Below, one piece after another: positions 24,129 through 33,066 of a DNA stretch of 33,375 nt. Location of the stretch: assembly GCA_964397295.1 (NCBI GenBank), contig CAYNJG010000060.1, positions 1 through 33,375 of the forward strand. The letters are read 5' to 3'. Numbering within the stretch: the first letter of the stretch is position 1; every line of letters starts with the position of its first letter. This stretch comes from CAYNJG01 sp964397295. Lineage in GTDB: Bacteria; Planctomycetota; Planctomycetia; Pirellulales; Pirellulaceae. A program made the position numbers and the translations under genes. The notes under the pieces were generated by a model, which worked only from the letters and a program-made list of their open reading frames with translations, was not told the DNA's origin and did no database searches.

Positions 24129-24572
24129 CTACTTCTTTTTCTTCTTGCCAGACTTGCGGTTCTTGCGTCGAGATTTTTCGCCGTTCTTCTTGCTATTGCG
24201 CTTCTTCGGTTTGCGATCGGCCTCGTATCCGGTTCGAACCGCCTTCGCGAACTCGGGATCGACCCGCGCAAGTTTGACTTGGCGTAAATCCACGACTTGG
24301 TGCCTTTTGTCGATCGCTTTGCACAAGACGTAAGGTAAGCAGATTCGTTTGACCCTCATTGGGTGATGGGCGTCGTGTGGTCGATAGGGGATGCGGATGG
24401 GATCTTCAGGTGGTCGCACGGTAAGGTCGGCTCCGCACCAGGAGAAGGTTCCGAATTCCAGAATCATTTCCGCGAGCACGACATTGTCTCCCACGGAAAG
24501 GTCCTCCGGGTAGACCGTTCGAGCTACAGTCAGTGTGGCCCCCTTTTCTTTTTTTGATTTGAGTGATTTCAT
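24129..24572 (-). CDS. Conserved-looking hypothetical protein with lysine-rich C-terminal tail
   Basis: A 147-residue protein of unknown function. Residues 1-115 form a compact globular part (VYPEDLSVGDNVVLAEMI, WCGADL, PIRIPYRP, ICLPYVLCKA) with two Cys separated in the chain. The last 28 residues are almost all Lys, Arg, Asn, Ser and Gly and end in five lysines. Such tails are common in nucleic-acid-binding or ribosome-associated proteins, but no known domain is recognised here. The segment SVGDNVVLAEMILEF has the feel of a small beta-barrel, and that is only an impression. It is convergent with the DapF-family gene, 35 bp away, and divergent from the cyclophilin gene across 150 bp in which I see nothing definite. 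ATG at 24572 is the only good start. Confidence 0.7.
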   Translation of the reverse strand: MKSLKSKKEKGATLTVARTVYPEDLSVGDNVVLAEMILEFGTFSWCGADLTVRPPEDPIRIPYRPHDAHHPMRVKRICLPYVLCKAIDKRHQVVDLRQVKLARVDPEFAKAVRTGYEADRKPKKRNSKKNGEKSRRKNRKSGKKKKK

Positions 24573-24722
24573 TCAATAAGTGACAGCACGTTAGGGGCCA
24601 GGTTCGCGCAATCCCCACCTTCCCTTAACAGCAGAAGTCGCAAAAATAGAGCCGCTTGCGAACTGCATCGGATCCCATCCGTACAAAGCAAGAATGGACG
24701 TTTCGAACAAGGAATTAATCAC

Positions 24723-25430
24723 ATGATTCGCGTACTCACCCTCATCTCAGTTCTGCTCGTATCCCCGATCGCTTTTGGCCAAGAAAAACCTGGCGAGGAA
24801 AAAAAGCCGCACCCGGGACTCATGGATCCAGCGAAGGCAAACGAAGAAGCTCCGGCGAAATTCGACGTCGAATTCGCGACGACGAAGGGCAATTTCACGC
24901 TGACTGTCCAGCGCGACTGGTCACCCAATGGTGCTGATCGCTTTTACAATTTGGTGCGAGTTGGTTACTTCAAGGATATCGCGTTCTTCCGCGCCATCGA
25001 AGGATTCATGGCACAGTTTGGCATCCACGGCGATCCCGAAGTGAATGAGAAGTGGTTTGACGCCACCATCAAGGACGATCCCAATAAAAGGATTTCCAAT
25101 GAACCCGGCTTCATTACGTTTGCAAAAACGGGACGCCCCAACAGCCGATCGACTCAGTTCTTTTTGAATCTCGGCAATAATGGGTTTCTCGATTCACAAG
25201 GTTTTACACCGTTCGGCAAAGTGACCAAGGGCATGGACGTTGTGAAAAAGATCAACACGGAATACGGCGAGAATCCCCCCAACGAAAACGTGCAAGGCGA
25301 TTACAAAGCCATGGGCAACAAATACATTAAGAAGCGATTTCCAAACATTGATTTCATCAAGTCGGTCACTTTGCTCGACGCGGAAGAGATGGAAAAGCGG
25401 AAGAAAAAAGAAGCTGCCCTTGTGAAGTGA
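24723..25430 (+). CDS. Secreted cyclophilin-type peptidyl-prolyl cis-trans isomerase
   Basis: A 235-residue exported protein. The signal peptide is MIRVLTLISVLLVSPIAFG. A charged Glu/Lys/Pro linker follows, then the cyclophilin domain at about 46-220. Key family segments are FYNLVRVGYF, FFRAIEGFMAQFG (the catalytic Arg of the FHRVIPGFMxQ motif is kept), ITFAKTGRPNSRSTQFFLNLG and GFTPFGKVTKGMDVV. It should catalyse prolyl isomerisation and assist folding in the periplasm. The C-terminal 15 residues are Lys/Glu-rich. An insert, NTEYGENPPNENVQGDY, near residue 180 is longer than in E. coli PpiA. The PQQ-propeller gene begins 7 bp after the stop, so the two are almost certainly co-transcribed. 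Confidence 0.92.
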   Translation: MIRVLTLISVLLVSPIAFGQEKPGEEKKPHPGLMDPAKANEEAPAKFDVEFATTKGNFTLTVQRDWSPNGADRFYNLVRVGYFKDIAFFRAIEGFMAQFGIHGDPEVNEKWFDATIKDDPNKRISNEPGFITFAKTGRPNSRSTQFFLNLGNNGFLDSQGFTPFGKVTKGMDVVKKINTEYGENPPNENVQGDYKAMGNKYIKKRFPNIDFIKSVTLLDAEEMEKRKKKEAALVK

Positions 25431-25437
25431 GTAGGTC

Positions 25438-26814
25438 ATGATGCGAACTCGTTATCAAGTCGTTGGGTTTGCAAGTCTAGTTGCAATCTTCGTCGCCAGT
25501 CCTTGTTGCGGCGAAGATTGGCCGCAATGGCTGGGAACAGAGCGTTTGCCGGTTTGGCGCGAGACTCAAATTATTGACTCGTTTCCGAAAAACGGGCCGC
25601 CGTTGCGATGGTCGGCCAAGTTGGGCGGCGGCTACTCGGGGCCAGCGGTTTCCGATGGCCGAGTTTTCGTTATGGATCGCGTACCTGCGTCCGATAGCTT
25701 GTCCGATGGTGAATTGCTTCATGAAGGTGAACCGCCAAAGAACCAAAACTTTTTGCGGCGAAAACTCCCCGGTCGCGAACGTGTCGTGTGCTTCCGCGAA
25801 CAAGATGGCAAGCAACTTTGGGAGCACACGTACGACTGCCCGTACACGTCGGTGGCCCTGTATGCAATCGGTCCACGGTGCACTCCGACCGTCGATGGTG
25901 ATCGCGTCTATACGCTGGGCGCGGAAGGCGACTTGTTTTGCTTAAGCACTTCGACTGGCAAGGTTGTTTGGTCGCTGGACTTGCAAGAACATTACAAATT
26001 TGAAATGCCGGAATGGGGAATCGCTTCGCATCCGCTAGTCGATGGCGATCGATTGATCTGCATGGTCGGGGGTGAGGGTTCGACGTGTGTTGCGGTCGAC
26101 AAAGCGACAGGCAAGGAGATTTGGAGTTCGGTGTCTGCGCGCCAGCCTGGTTATTGTCCGCCCGTGATCTACGAGATTCGTGGTGAGCGTCAATTGGTGA
26201 TCTGGGACAGCGACGCCGTACGAGGATTGGATCCGAAAACGGGCGAAGAGTTTTGGTCCGTTCCATTCGAGCCGACGTATGCGATGTCGATTGGTGCTCC
26301 TCAACTCGCGGGCGACAATCGGTTGTACGTCATGTCGTTCAATCGGAAGTCTGCTCTGATCGAAATCGCGGAAAACGGTCGCTCGGCAAAAATTCTATGG
26401 ACGGGCCGAAACAAACTTGGCATTGATGGGGTACTAAATACTGCAGTGATTCACGATGGTTACGTCTACGGATGCGGTAACGGAGGACGTTACGTATGTG
26501 CAAAGCTTGAAACGGGCGAGCGAGTTTGGGAATCTTTTCAACCGTCGACCGGAAAGCGGCCTGCGGCTTGGGCGAATGTCTTTACGGTTAAGAATGGCGA
26601 TCGGTATTTTCAAGCCAACGACTTGGGGGACCTCATCATCGCTCGCATGTCGCCTTCCGGCTACGAGGAAGTGAGCCGCGCGAACCTCATCGAACCAACG
26701 CACCATGTGGGTGGACGGACGCTTGTGTGGTCGCACCCGGCGTTTGCGAATCGACACGTGTTTTTGCGTAATGATCGCGAGATTCGTTGCTATTCGTTGG
26801 CAAAGCCCGACTAA
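25438..26814 (+). CDS. Secreted PQQ-like beta-propeller protein
   Basis: A 458-residue protein with a signal peptide (hydrophobic VVGFASLVAIFVASPCCG, then EDWPQWLG). The DWPQWLG start and PLRWSAKLGGGYSGPAVSDGRVFV are typical of planctomycete PQQ-propeller proteins. Blades recur with DGxxLWE-type patterns (GKQLWEHTYD, GKVVWSLDL, GKEIWSSVS, GEEFWSVPF, GERVWESF). It is likely a periplasmic protein of the BamB-like structural class; an enzymatic role is unproven. It is related in fold, but not closely in sequence, to the propeller encoded at 11146-12375. Two adjacent ATGs (25438 and 25441) are possible starts. It sits 7 bp behind the cyclophilin gene, a pairing that would suit folding or assembly of exported proteins. 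Confidence 0.9.
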   Translation: MMRTRYQVVGFASLVAIFVASPCCGEDWPQWLGTERLPVWRETQIIDSFPKNGPPLRWSAKLGGGYSGPAVSDGRVFVMDRVPASDSLSDGELLHEGEPPKNQNFLRRKLPGRERVVCFREQDGKQLWEHTYDCPYTSVALYAIGPRCTPTVDGDRVYTLGAEGDLFCLSTSTGKVVWSLDLQEHYKFEMPEWGIASHPLVDGDRLICMVGGEGSTCVAVDKATGKEIWSSVSARQPGYCPPVIYEIRGERQLVIWDSDAVRGLDPKTGEEFWSVPFEPTYAMSIGAPQLAGDNRLYVMSFNRKSALIEIAENGRSAKILWTGRNKLGIDGVLNTAVIHDGYVYGCGNGGRYVCAKLETGERVWESFQPSTGKRPAAWANVFTVKNGDRYFQANDLGDLIIARMSPSGYEEVSRANLIEPTHHVGGRTLVWSHPAFANRHVFLRNDREIRCYSLAKPD

Positions 26815-26869
26815 CGAGGCAGCGTACAAATCGGGACGGATGAAAGTCTTCTCGGGTACTGGTTTCGGC

Positions 26870-26891
26870 TAGAATAGATTCGGGTCTATTC
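26870..26891. promoter_or_regulatory. TAGAAT element overlapping a perfect inverted repeat
   Basis: GAATAGA-TTCGGG-TCTATTC is a perfect 7-bp dyad (26872-26891), 55 bases before the secretin-like gene's ATG. A TAGAAT (26870-26875) overlaps its left arm, so a protein bound to the dyad would cover a possible -10 box. It could instead be a hairpin ending the PQQ-propeller transcript, 57 bases after that stop, though no T run follows. Confidence 0.35.
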
Positions 26892-26946
26892 CGAAGTACT
26901 CATCGTCTGCCCGCCCCATCCATCGGTTCCATCCTTTCGATAATCA

Positions 26947-29900
26947 ATGTTAAGACTGTTCTCTAAACGTGTTGCTGCAAGCATTGCCTTTTGCTGTGTC
27001 GTAAACGCGACGTTCGTATACGCCGCCGACGAAACATTTGTTGGCATTCTGGCTTTGGCGGTCGACGAGGAAGTGGCAGTACAGCTTGGGCTCGATCCCA
27101 GCACTCGTCGAGAACTCGAAGAGCTGGTGGATGATCGAGAATCTGAAGCGCTCGAGATGGCGTTGACGATGCGAGATTTGCCGGAAGAACAGCAGGAAGT
27201 GAAACTCACAGCTTTTCGCGCTGAATCGGAACTACGTGGGCTCAAGCTTCTCAGCGCGACAGAACAAAAGTCGCTCAATGCGATTCGTCTTGGACGCACT
27301 GGCATGCCAGCGCTTGTTGACGCTGGCGTGGCGAAGCAATTGGGTCTATCCAGCGATCAAAAAAAGGAGATCGCCGATTTGATGGCCGCGCGGAATGCGG
27401 CTCTCGATAAAGTCGGCAGTTCAAAGTCCGCGATGGTTGGCGAGAACTTCGACCGTCAGTTAAAGGCGGTCTTGTCGCAAGAACAAATTGCAACGTGGAC
27501 AAAGATATCGACGCCCACTGGCGGAATGAAGCCTGCCAACATTGCCAAACGACTAGCAAAGAAGCCGCAACCGCAACGCGCGGACGGCGATCTAGAATCT
27601 GCTCCAGAAGCCGGTGTGAAATCTGGTGACGGCAAGTTGCGGTTCTCGTTCAAGTACGAGTTGTGGGGTGACGTCATTGAATGGTTCGCTGAAGAATGCG
27701 ACTTGTCCTTGCTTATGGACACTCCTCCACAAGGCTCGTTGAATTACACGGATCCACGCGAGTACACTCCGGCGCAAGCTATCGATTTGCTGAACAGCGT
27801 TTTGCTGACGAAAGGGTACACGCTCGTTCGACGCGAGAAGATGCTTTACGTGGTGAATTTGGAAGACGGTATTCCGCCGAACCTGGTTACTGAAGTACTC
27901 GAAGATGATCTGGACGAGCTGGGCGAATACGAACTGGTTCGATGTCTTTTCACTTTGCAAAGTGTGAACGCGGAAGACGCTCGAGAAGAAATTAGTCGCC
28001 TGCTGGGTCCGCAAGGCTCGGTCAACGTGATCATGTCCTCCAACCAACTATCGATCACCGAAACCGCTGGGCGCCTGCGAAGCTTTCGCAGCATTTTGCA
28101 ACAAGGTGAACGACAAAACGCTTCTGCCTTAGGCAAAGCTCGACTCGTTCCTTTACAGCACGTTCGCGCCGTGCAGATTATTGCTGCGTGGCGAAAGCTC
28201 ATGGGACTCACGGACGAAGACAACGCGACGCTGGATGGTTCGCTTCGCGTTTCACAAGGCAAGAGCTCACGCGAACTGTTGGTCAGCGGAAAACCGAACA
28301 GTCTTAGCGAATTCGAAGCGCTCGTGAAACTACTAGACGTACCTAATGGAGCCGGTCCGCTGGATACGCCTCAATTGGAGGTCTACCCACTTGCCAGCGC
28401 CGACCCTGAATCGGTTTTGCAGGTGATGGAGACGCTGTTGGAAGGTGTAGACGAAGTTCGCTTAGCAACCGACGACAAAACTGGGAGCCTCGTTGCATTG
28501 GCTCGTCCTGCCGAGCACGAAGTGATTCGTTCGACGATGCGACAACTCACTTCTGATCCTCGAAAGGTCGAAGTGATTCGGTTACGTGCGATCGATCCGC
28601 AACTGGCGATGCTTTCGATCGAAAAACTGTTTGGACCACCGTCGGGTAGCGAAGAAGAAGGTTCTGGTGCCAGCAAGGCGCCGATCGTGGACGCTGATCC
28701 GGTCACTCGCAGCCTGATGATTCGTGGCAGCGAATCGCAAATCGAAGACATTCGCACGTTGCTGTCCAAGATGGGCGAAAGCGACGACCTCGAGGCTCGT
28801 AATGGGTTAACGGGTCGCGGTGGAAACCTACGTGTGATTCCCATCGATGCGGCGACGGCTCGGCGGGCCATGAAACAACTCAACACGATCTGGCCCACGG
28901 TTCGCAAAAATCAAATTCGCACGGTCTCGCCTGCCTCTTCTATTCGCGGCATTCGAATGGGAGTACCCAAAGAACGCATCGAAAACGAACGCGAATCGGG
29001 AGCTGGCTTCGAGGCGGAATCAGACATGGCCGAAGAAGCCGACGTGACTTCTCGACCAGTGGCGGCAGCAACGCGATTCGTTTCGAACGAATTAGACGAA
29101 GATTCCGAATCGAACGTAGAAGAGACACCGGAACTAGAAGTGGAACCGCTGAATGAGGAGGACGCGGAGGAGAATCTACCCGAAGTTATCGTGACTATCG
29201 GCGAGCAAGGTCTGTTGATTGCTTCCGAAGACACGCAGGCCTTAGACGAATTCGAGGAGTTGTTTCGTACTCTTTCCGATCGCCTATTCGCTGGTTCTCG
29301 CGAGCTAACGATTTTCTACTTGCGATACGCTAAAGCGGAAGTTGCTGGCGAATTCGTTAAGCAATTCGTTGGCGGAGCGAGCAGTGGATCGGGTGGCGGA
29401 ACGCTTCTCGGCAACATTGCGGGCGCAGCACTGGGTGGCGGTTCCGGCGGTGGGATTATCGGTTCGCTTCTTGGTGTTGGCGGCGGTTCGTCGACTTCGG
29501 TTTCGTTGTCGAAAGGCACATCAGTCATTGCGGATCCGAGACTCAACGCGTTGGTCGTTCAAGCAACGCCAAAAGAACTCGATTTTATCGAGCAACTATT
29601 GAAGGCAATCGACAAAGCAAGCAGTCCGCAGATCATCGAAACCGTGCCGCGACCGCGAGCGATTCCAGTCTTCAATACGAATGCCGAGGACGTTGCGGAA
29701 GTCGTTCGCAGCATCTACGCAACACGTATGAATGGCGGCAGGGGCTCAAGCGGTCGCCAACGTCAGCCGTCGCCAGAAGATTTTTTGAAAGCGATGACGG
29801 GACAAAAGAACACCGGAAAACAAATCAGCGAAGCGATCGGTGAGCAGGTTGGAATTACGATCAGTGTTGATAGCCGACGCAATGCGTTGATCGTGATAGC

Positions 29901-30243
29901 GCCCGAGTCTCTTTTTAACGAAATCAGAGACTTGGTAGAGGAGCTGGATTTCGCAAAACCTGGACTGGAAGAAACTGTCCGCTATGGATCCGTGTCAGGC
30001 GCCAGTCCGGAGATTGTTCGCAGTGCACTGGAGTCTCTAATGGAAGAGTCGGCGGTTGAAGCCGCTCGCGATATTCCCCAAAAGTCAAATATGCAGAAGC
30101 CAAAGTCCGCGACTCAAGAATCTCAGCGTAGTGCAGAGGAAATGAAGCGTGGTTTCGAATTCATGAAGGCCATGCAAAAGATGAACGACAACCGTGCGAA
30201 GAAAGCCGCCGCACAAAAAAAAGCAGCCGGCAAAAGCAAATAA
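26947..30243 (+). CDS. Exported protein with STN and multiple secretin N-domains but no secretin barrel
   Basis: A 1098-residue protein with a signal peptide (to about VYAADE). Residues about 30-200 are a helical, Glu/Arg/Lys-rich region. Residues about 228-305 match an STN/N0 domain (FKYELWGDVIEWFAEE, GYTLVRREKMLYVV). From about 325 to 1005 there are seven or so secretin_N (NolW/GspD N1-type) repeats. Each has a VxxLxxxxAxxV start and a DxRxNxLVV strand, the clearest being SVIADPRLNALVV and ISVDSRRNALIVIA. Residues 808-851 are a glycine/serine-rich insert within one repeat, and an acidic stretch lies near 690-750. The tail is Lys/Ala-rich. The secretin gate/barrel (VPILGDIP-like) is absent, so it cannot form the usual outer-membrane ring by itself. 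The partner is unknown. Confidence 0.85.
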   Translation: MLRLFSKRVAASIAFCCVVNATFVYAADETFVGILALAVDEEVAVQLGLDPSTRRELEELVDDRESEALEMALTMRDLPEEQQEVKLTAFRAESELRGLKLLSATEQKSLNAIRLGRTGMPALVDAGVAKQLGLSSDQKKEIADLMAARNAALDKVGSSKSAMVGENFDRQLKAVLSQEQIATWTKISTPTGGMKPANIAKRLAKKPQPQRADGDLESAPEAGVKSGDGKLRFSFKYELWGDVIEWFAEECDLSLLMDTPPQGSLNYTDPREYTPAQAIDLLNSVLLTKGYTLVRREKMLYVVNLEDGIPPNLVTEVLEDDLDELGEYELVRCLFTLQSVNAEDAREEISRLLGPQGSVNVIMSSNQLSITETAGRLRSFRSILQQGERQNASALGKARLVPLQHVRAVQIIAAWRKLMGLTDEDNATLDGSLRVSQGKSSRELLVSGKPNSLSEFEALVKLLDVPNGAGPLDTPQLEVYPLASADPESVLQVMETLLEGVDEVRLATDDKTGSLVALARPAEHEVIRSTMRQLTSDPRKVEVIRLRAIDPQLAMLSIEKLFGPPSGSEEEGSGASKAPIVDADPVTRSLMIRGSESQIEDIRTLLSKMGESDDLEARNGLTGRGGNLRVIPIDAATARRAMKQLNTIWPTVRKNQIRTVSPASSIRGIRMGVPKERIENERESGAGFEAESDMAEEADVTSRPVAAATRFVSNELDEDSESNVEETPELEVEPLNEEDAEENLPEVIVTIGEQGLLIASEDTQALDEFEELFRTLSDRLFAGSRELTIFYLRYAKAEVAGEFVKQFVGGASSGSGGGTLLGNIAGAALGGGSGGGIIGSLLGVGGGSSTSVSLSKGTSVIADPRLNALVVQATPKELDFIEQLLKAIDKASSPQIIETVPRPRAIPVFNTNAEDVAEVVRSIYATRMNGGRGSSGRQRQPSPEDFLKAMTGQKNTGKQISEAIGEQVGITISVDSRRNALIVIAPESLFNEIRDLVEELDFAKPGLEETVRYGSVSGASPEIVRSALESLMEESAVEAARDIPQKSNMQKPKSATQESQRSAEEMKRGFEFMKAMQKMNDNRAKKAAAQKKAAGKSK

Positions 30244-30255
30244 CATTCGGAAAAG

Positions 30256-31179
30256 CTACTTGGTCGCTTTCAAGTATTCTTTCGCCACGATGACACCGTC
30301 ATTGTTTAAGTCGAACTGCTGAAACTTCGCGAGCTTATCAGTGGTGATTTCTGGTAGATACTCACGCACGCTAATTTGACCGTCGAAGTTGAGGTCTTTC
30401 TCCGTGAACCACCCCGGTAGACCCTCGGGCAGTCGCTCGTGGGCCGTCAAGAATCGATAGCTCTTGCCGTTGTCGTTTGTCTTTGACCGAGCCGAACGGC
30501 TGGGCGCACGTTTCGTCACGTCACGCTCTTTGCTACCGAATCCACGCAAATGTTCTTCCAGTTCTTCGGAGGACAGAACGCCATCTTTATTCTTGTCTGC
30601 AGAACGCGGGTTCCCCTTTAGTTTCGACCATTCGTTCTTTTCTAGTCTGCCGTTCTTGTTCTTGTCGTTCTGATACATCATGCTTCGCGCGAGCATTTTG
30701 TAATATCGGGCCGATCGACGCTCTCTGGATGACTGCTCTTTTTCGCCTTCCTTGTTTTTGTCGTTTGTCTTCTGTTTGTCACTTGGGGTTGAGTTGGAAT
30801 CGCTTTTACCAAAACCCGCGACCTTTCGTTCTTTCGGATCTTCTTTTCCTTTTGCGTCTTCTTCGCGATCCTTCTTCCGTTTCTCTTTCTTAGCTTCGGC
30901 GTCGCCTTTCGTTTCTAACTTCTCACGCTTGCCACTGTTTTTTGACGCCATCAGTTTTTTGATGGGAAGCGGCTTGTCTGGGTCGAATCCTTGTTTGGCG
31001 GCCCATTTCTTAATTGCGTTACGTGTCTTTTCCGGGATCTCTTCGTCTTGAAGCAAGCCGTCCTTGTTCTTGTCCCACGCTGCCATTCCGCCACCTTTTT
31101 TGCTTTCTTGCGCAAAAACAGTTGGGGCAGTGCAACAAATGATGAGCAAAAGCGAAATTACTCTAAGTCGACTTTGCAT
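30256..31179 (-). CDS. Secreted EF-hand calcium-binding protein
   Basis: A 307-residue protein with a signal peptide (MQSRLRVISLLLIICCTAPTVFA). There are five EF-hand-type DxDxDG loops at D36 (DKNKDGLLQDEE), D172 (DKNKNGRLEKNE), D195 (DKNKDGVLSSEE), D262 (DLNFDGQISVRE) and D290 (DLNNDGVIVAKE), each closing with Glu at position 12. Residues 80-160 are an extremely Lys/Glu-rich, probably disordered linker. Such proteins are common in planctomycetes and presumably bind Ca2+ outside the cytoplasm. The ATG at 31179 begins the signal peptide; a TTG at 31197 would add six residues. Its stop is only 12 bp from the convergent secretin-like gene, and it is divergent from the secreted protein at 31294 across 114 bp. 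Confidence 0.88.
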   Translation of the reverse strand: MQSRLRVISLLLIICCTAPTVFAQESKKGGGMAAWDKNKDGLLQDEEIPEKTRNAIKKWAAKQGFDPDKPLPIKKLMASKNSGKREKLETKGDAEAKKEKRKKDREEDAKGKEDPKERKVAGFGKSDSNSTPSDKQKTNDKNKEGEKEQSSRERRSARYYKMLARSMMYQNDKNKNGRLEKNEWSKLKGNPRSADKNKDGVLSSEELEEHLRGFGSKERDVTKRAPSRSARSKTNDNGKSYRFLTAHERLPEGLPGWFTEKDLNFDGQISVREYLPEITTDKLAKFQQFDLNNDGVIVAKEYLKATK

Positions 31180-31293
31180 GAGTACTCGGCGATACAAGAA
31201 TGATAGTGAACGATGCGATTCGTCAGGCTACATTGTAGCGGCAATGCTTGATCTGGAAAAAACCGTTCAAATACCGAAATCAGAGAAACATAA

Positions 31294-33066
31294 ATGAGTC
31301 TAATCCACCGCAATTTCGGCGTGCTGATCCTGTTTTCGGTGCTCTTCCTGAGTTCGTCCGCAATTGCTGAGCGGCCGCGATGCTACGAGATTCTGCCAAG
31401 CCGGACGTTGGCGTACTTGCGGATCGCGGATGTGAAAGAGCTTGGTGAAAAGTTCGAGGAAACGTCTTTCGGAAAGATGATCGAACAAGAACAGATGAAA
31501 TCTCTGACAACTCGTTTGTACGAGGAGGCTGAAATTGCCTTCGTCCCAGTCGCCGAAGAGATTGGTCTCACGATTCGCGAGCTACTCGCGATTCCGTCTG
31601 GCGAGATTGCCATCGCTGCCGTCGCACCACCAAGTGGAGGCGAAATAACTGCTCCGGTAGTGATGATGGACGTAGAAGGTCAGCAAGCCAATATGAAAAA
31701 GCTGCTCGATCTGATGGAAGAAAAATTGGAGGAAGAAGGCCGCACGAAAGTGACCGAAGCCGAACGTGGTACAGCCATGAATGTGTTCGAAGATGACGAC
31801 CCGCGGTGGACGGGATTGATTCATTTTCAAAAGGATGCGCTTCAAGTCTTCACGACCAATCGCGATGTCGCAAAGCAAATTCTTGCGGCTTGGGACGGCG
31901 ACGAGAAGCAACTCACGCTGGAAAATAACCAGGATTTTGCGGACGTCATGCGGCATTCAAAAGGTCCCAAAGAAGCCATTCCTCAAATCCGTTGGTTTAT
32001 CGATCCTATTAGCCTGGCCAAAGTGTCACTTCGTGGAAACACGGCGGCCCAAGGAGGATTGGCATTCCTTCCTGTCGTCGGAGCGGATGGTTTGCTCGCC
32101 CTTGGTGGAAGCATGACTTTTGCGACGGATGAATATGATTCGTTCACGCAAGCTCACATGATCACGGCCGAGCCACGTAACGGCGCACTAGCCATGTTGG
32201 CGATGAAGAGCGGAGATCCAACTCCAGAAAGTTGGGTGCCGTACGATGTGGCCAGCTATTCGACTATGTATTGGGATCTAGGAAAAACGAAGAATGAGTT
32301 TGAGCAGCTCTATAATAGCTTCGCTGGAGCGGGGCGTTTTGAAGAAGATGTTCTTTTTAGGGCTAGTGAATTCCTTGGTCTTGATGTGATGGAGGAAGTC
32401 GTCGACGTGATGGATGGTAGATTCTCGCTGGCGACGATGGTTTCGCGACCAGCGAAACTGCGTATGACTTACTTGGGCGGATTGAAGTTGAAAGCTGATC
32501 ATGAATTCGAAAAGACATTCGATTCGGTGATGGAGAAAGTGGGCACTGACTTAGAAAAGAAAAGCTACGGCGGTTTTACGTACTACTACACGCCTGTTGA
32601 AGAAGTTGAGCCCGACGATGTCGAGAATCCGTTTGGCGGAGCACAGCAACTCGCTGTGGGAATCGTCGGTGATTACGTTCTGATTTCGAACAAAGCGTCT
32701 GCTATTGAGAGAGCCATCATTACACGTAGCTCGAAAAAGTCTCTGGCGACAGAGTTGGACTTCAAACTTGTTGCGAGCAAGCTTCGTCGGCAGGGCGGAG
32801 GCAAAAAGCCTGGCATGTTTACCTTCAATCGACCGGAAGAAGGGCTCCGGATGATGTACGAAATGGCAACGTCCGATTCGACACGTGGAATGCTGGCTGG
32901 CGCAGCCGAAAACAATGACGGGCTTCGAACGCTGAATAGCGTGCTGGAGGAAAACCCGTTGCCACCGTTTGCGAAACTCAAAGAGTTCCTAGCGCCGACC
33001 GGTTCAATCATTACTGCCGATGACAAGGGCTTCCACTACACCGGGTTTGGTCTGCGCCGTAAGTAG
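31294..33066 (+). CDS. Secreted protein of unknown function (possibly DUF3352-like)
   Basis: A 590-residue protein with a signal peptide (FGVLILFSVLFLSSSAIA, cleavage before ERPRC). The mature part opens with a YLRIADVKEL strand and SFGKMIEQEQM, then repeats an alpha/beta pattern: IPSGEIAIAAVAPP, GLIHFQKDALQVFTTNRDVAKQIL, QIRWFIDPISLAKV, LALGGSMTFATDEY, YYTPVEEVEPDD, AVGIVGDYVLISNKASAIERAI. The strand-rich pattern with repeated self-assessment of V-L-I strands resembles DUF3352-type exported proteins, but I cannot assign it firmly. It has no TM helix apart from the signal, so it is likely periplasmic. A TACATT at 31229-31234 is a possible -10. Its TAG stop abuts the stop of the convergent kinase gene with no gap. 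Confidence 0.78.
   Translation: MSLIHRNFGVLILFSVLFLSSSAIAERPRCYEILPSRTLAYLRIADVKELGEKFEETSFGKMIEQEQMKSLTTRLYEEAEIAFVPVAEEIGLTIRELLAIPSGEIAIAAVAPPSGGEITAPVVMMDVEGQQANMKKLLDLMEEKLEEEGRTKVTEAERGTAMNVFEDDDPRWTGLIHFQKDALQVFTTNRDVAKQILAAWDGDEKQLTLENNQDFADVMRHSKGPKEAIPQIRWFIDPISLAKVSLRGNTAAQGGLAFLPVVGADGLLALGGSMTFATDEYDSFTQAHMITAEPRNGALAMLAMKSGDPTPESWVPYDVASYSTMYWDLGKTKNEFEQLYNSFAGAGRFEEDVLFRASEFLGLDVMEEVVDVMDGRFSLATMVSRPAKLRMTYLGGLKLKADHEFEKTFDSVMEKVGTDLEKKSYGGFTYYYTPVEEVEPDDVENPFGGAQQLAVGIVGDYVLISNKASAIERAIITRSSKKSLATELDFKLVASKLRRQGGGKKPGMFTFNRPEEGLRMMYEMATSDSTRGMLAGAAENNDGLRTLNSVLEENPLPPFAKLKEFLAPTGSIITADDKGFHYTGFGLRRK

Noticed and set aside
24228..24242. GGTTCGAACC resembling a tRNA T-loop
   Set aside because: It lies within the coding sequence of the lysine-rich protein and no acceptor stem, anticodon arm or D-arm can be drawn around it.
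28383..28907. Ser-rich antisense open frame in the secretin-like gene
   Set aside because: Serine-rich translation is the complement of the Glu/Arg/Leu-rich repeats; the sense strand is clearly coding.
30464..31051. Phe/Leu/Ser-rich plus-strand frames opposite the EF-hand gene, looking like membrane proteins
   Set aside because: They are the complement of Lys/Glu-rich codons of a protein with five well-formed EF-hand loops.
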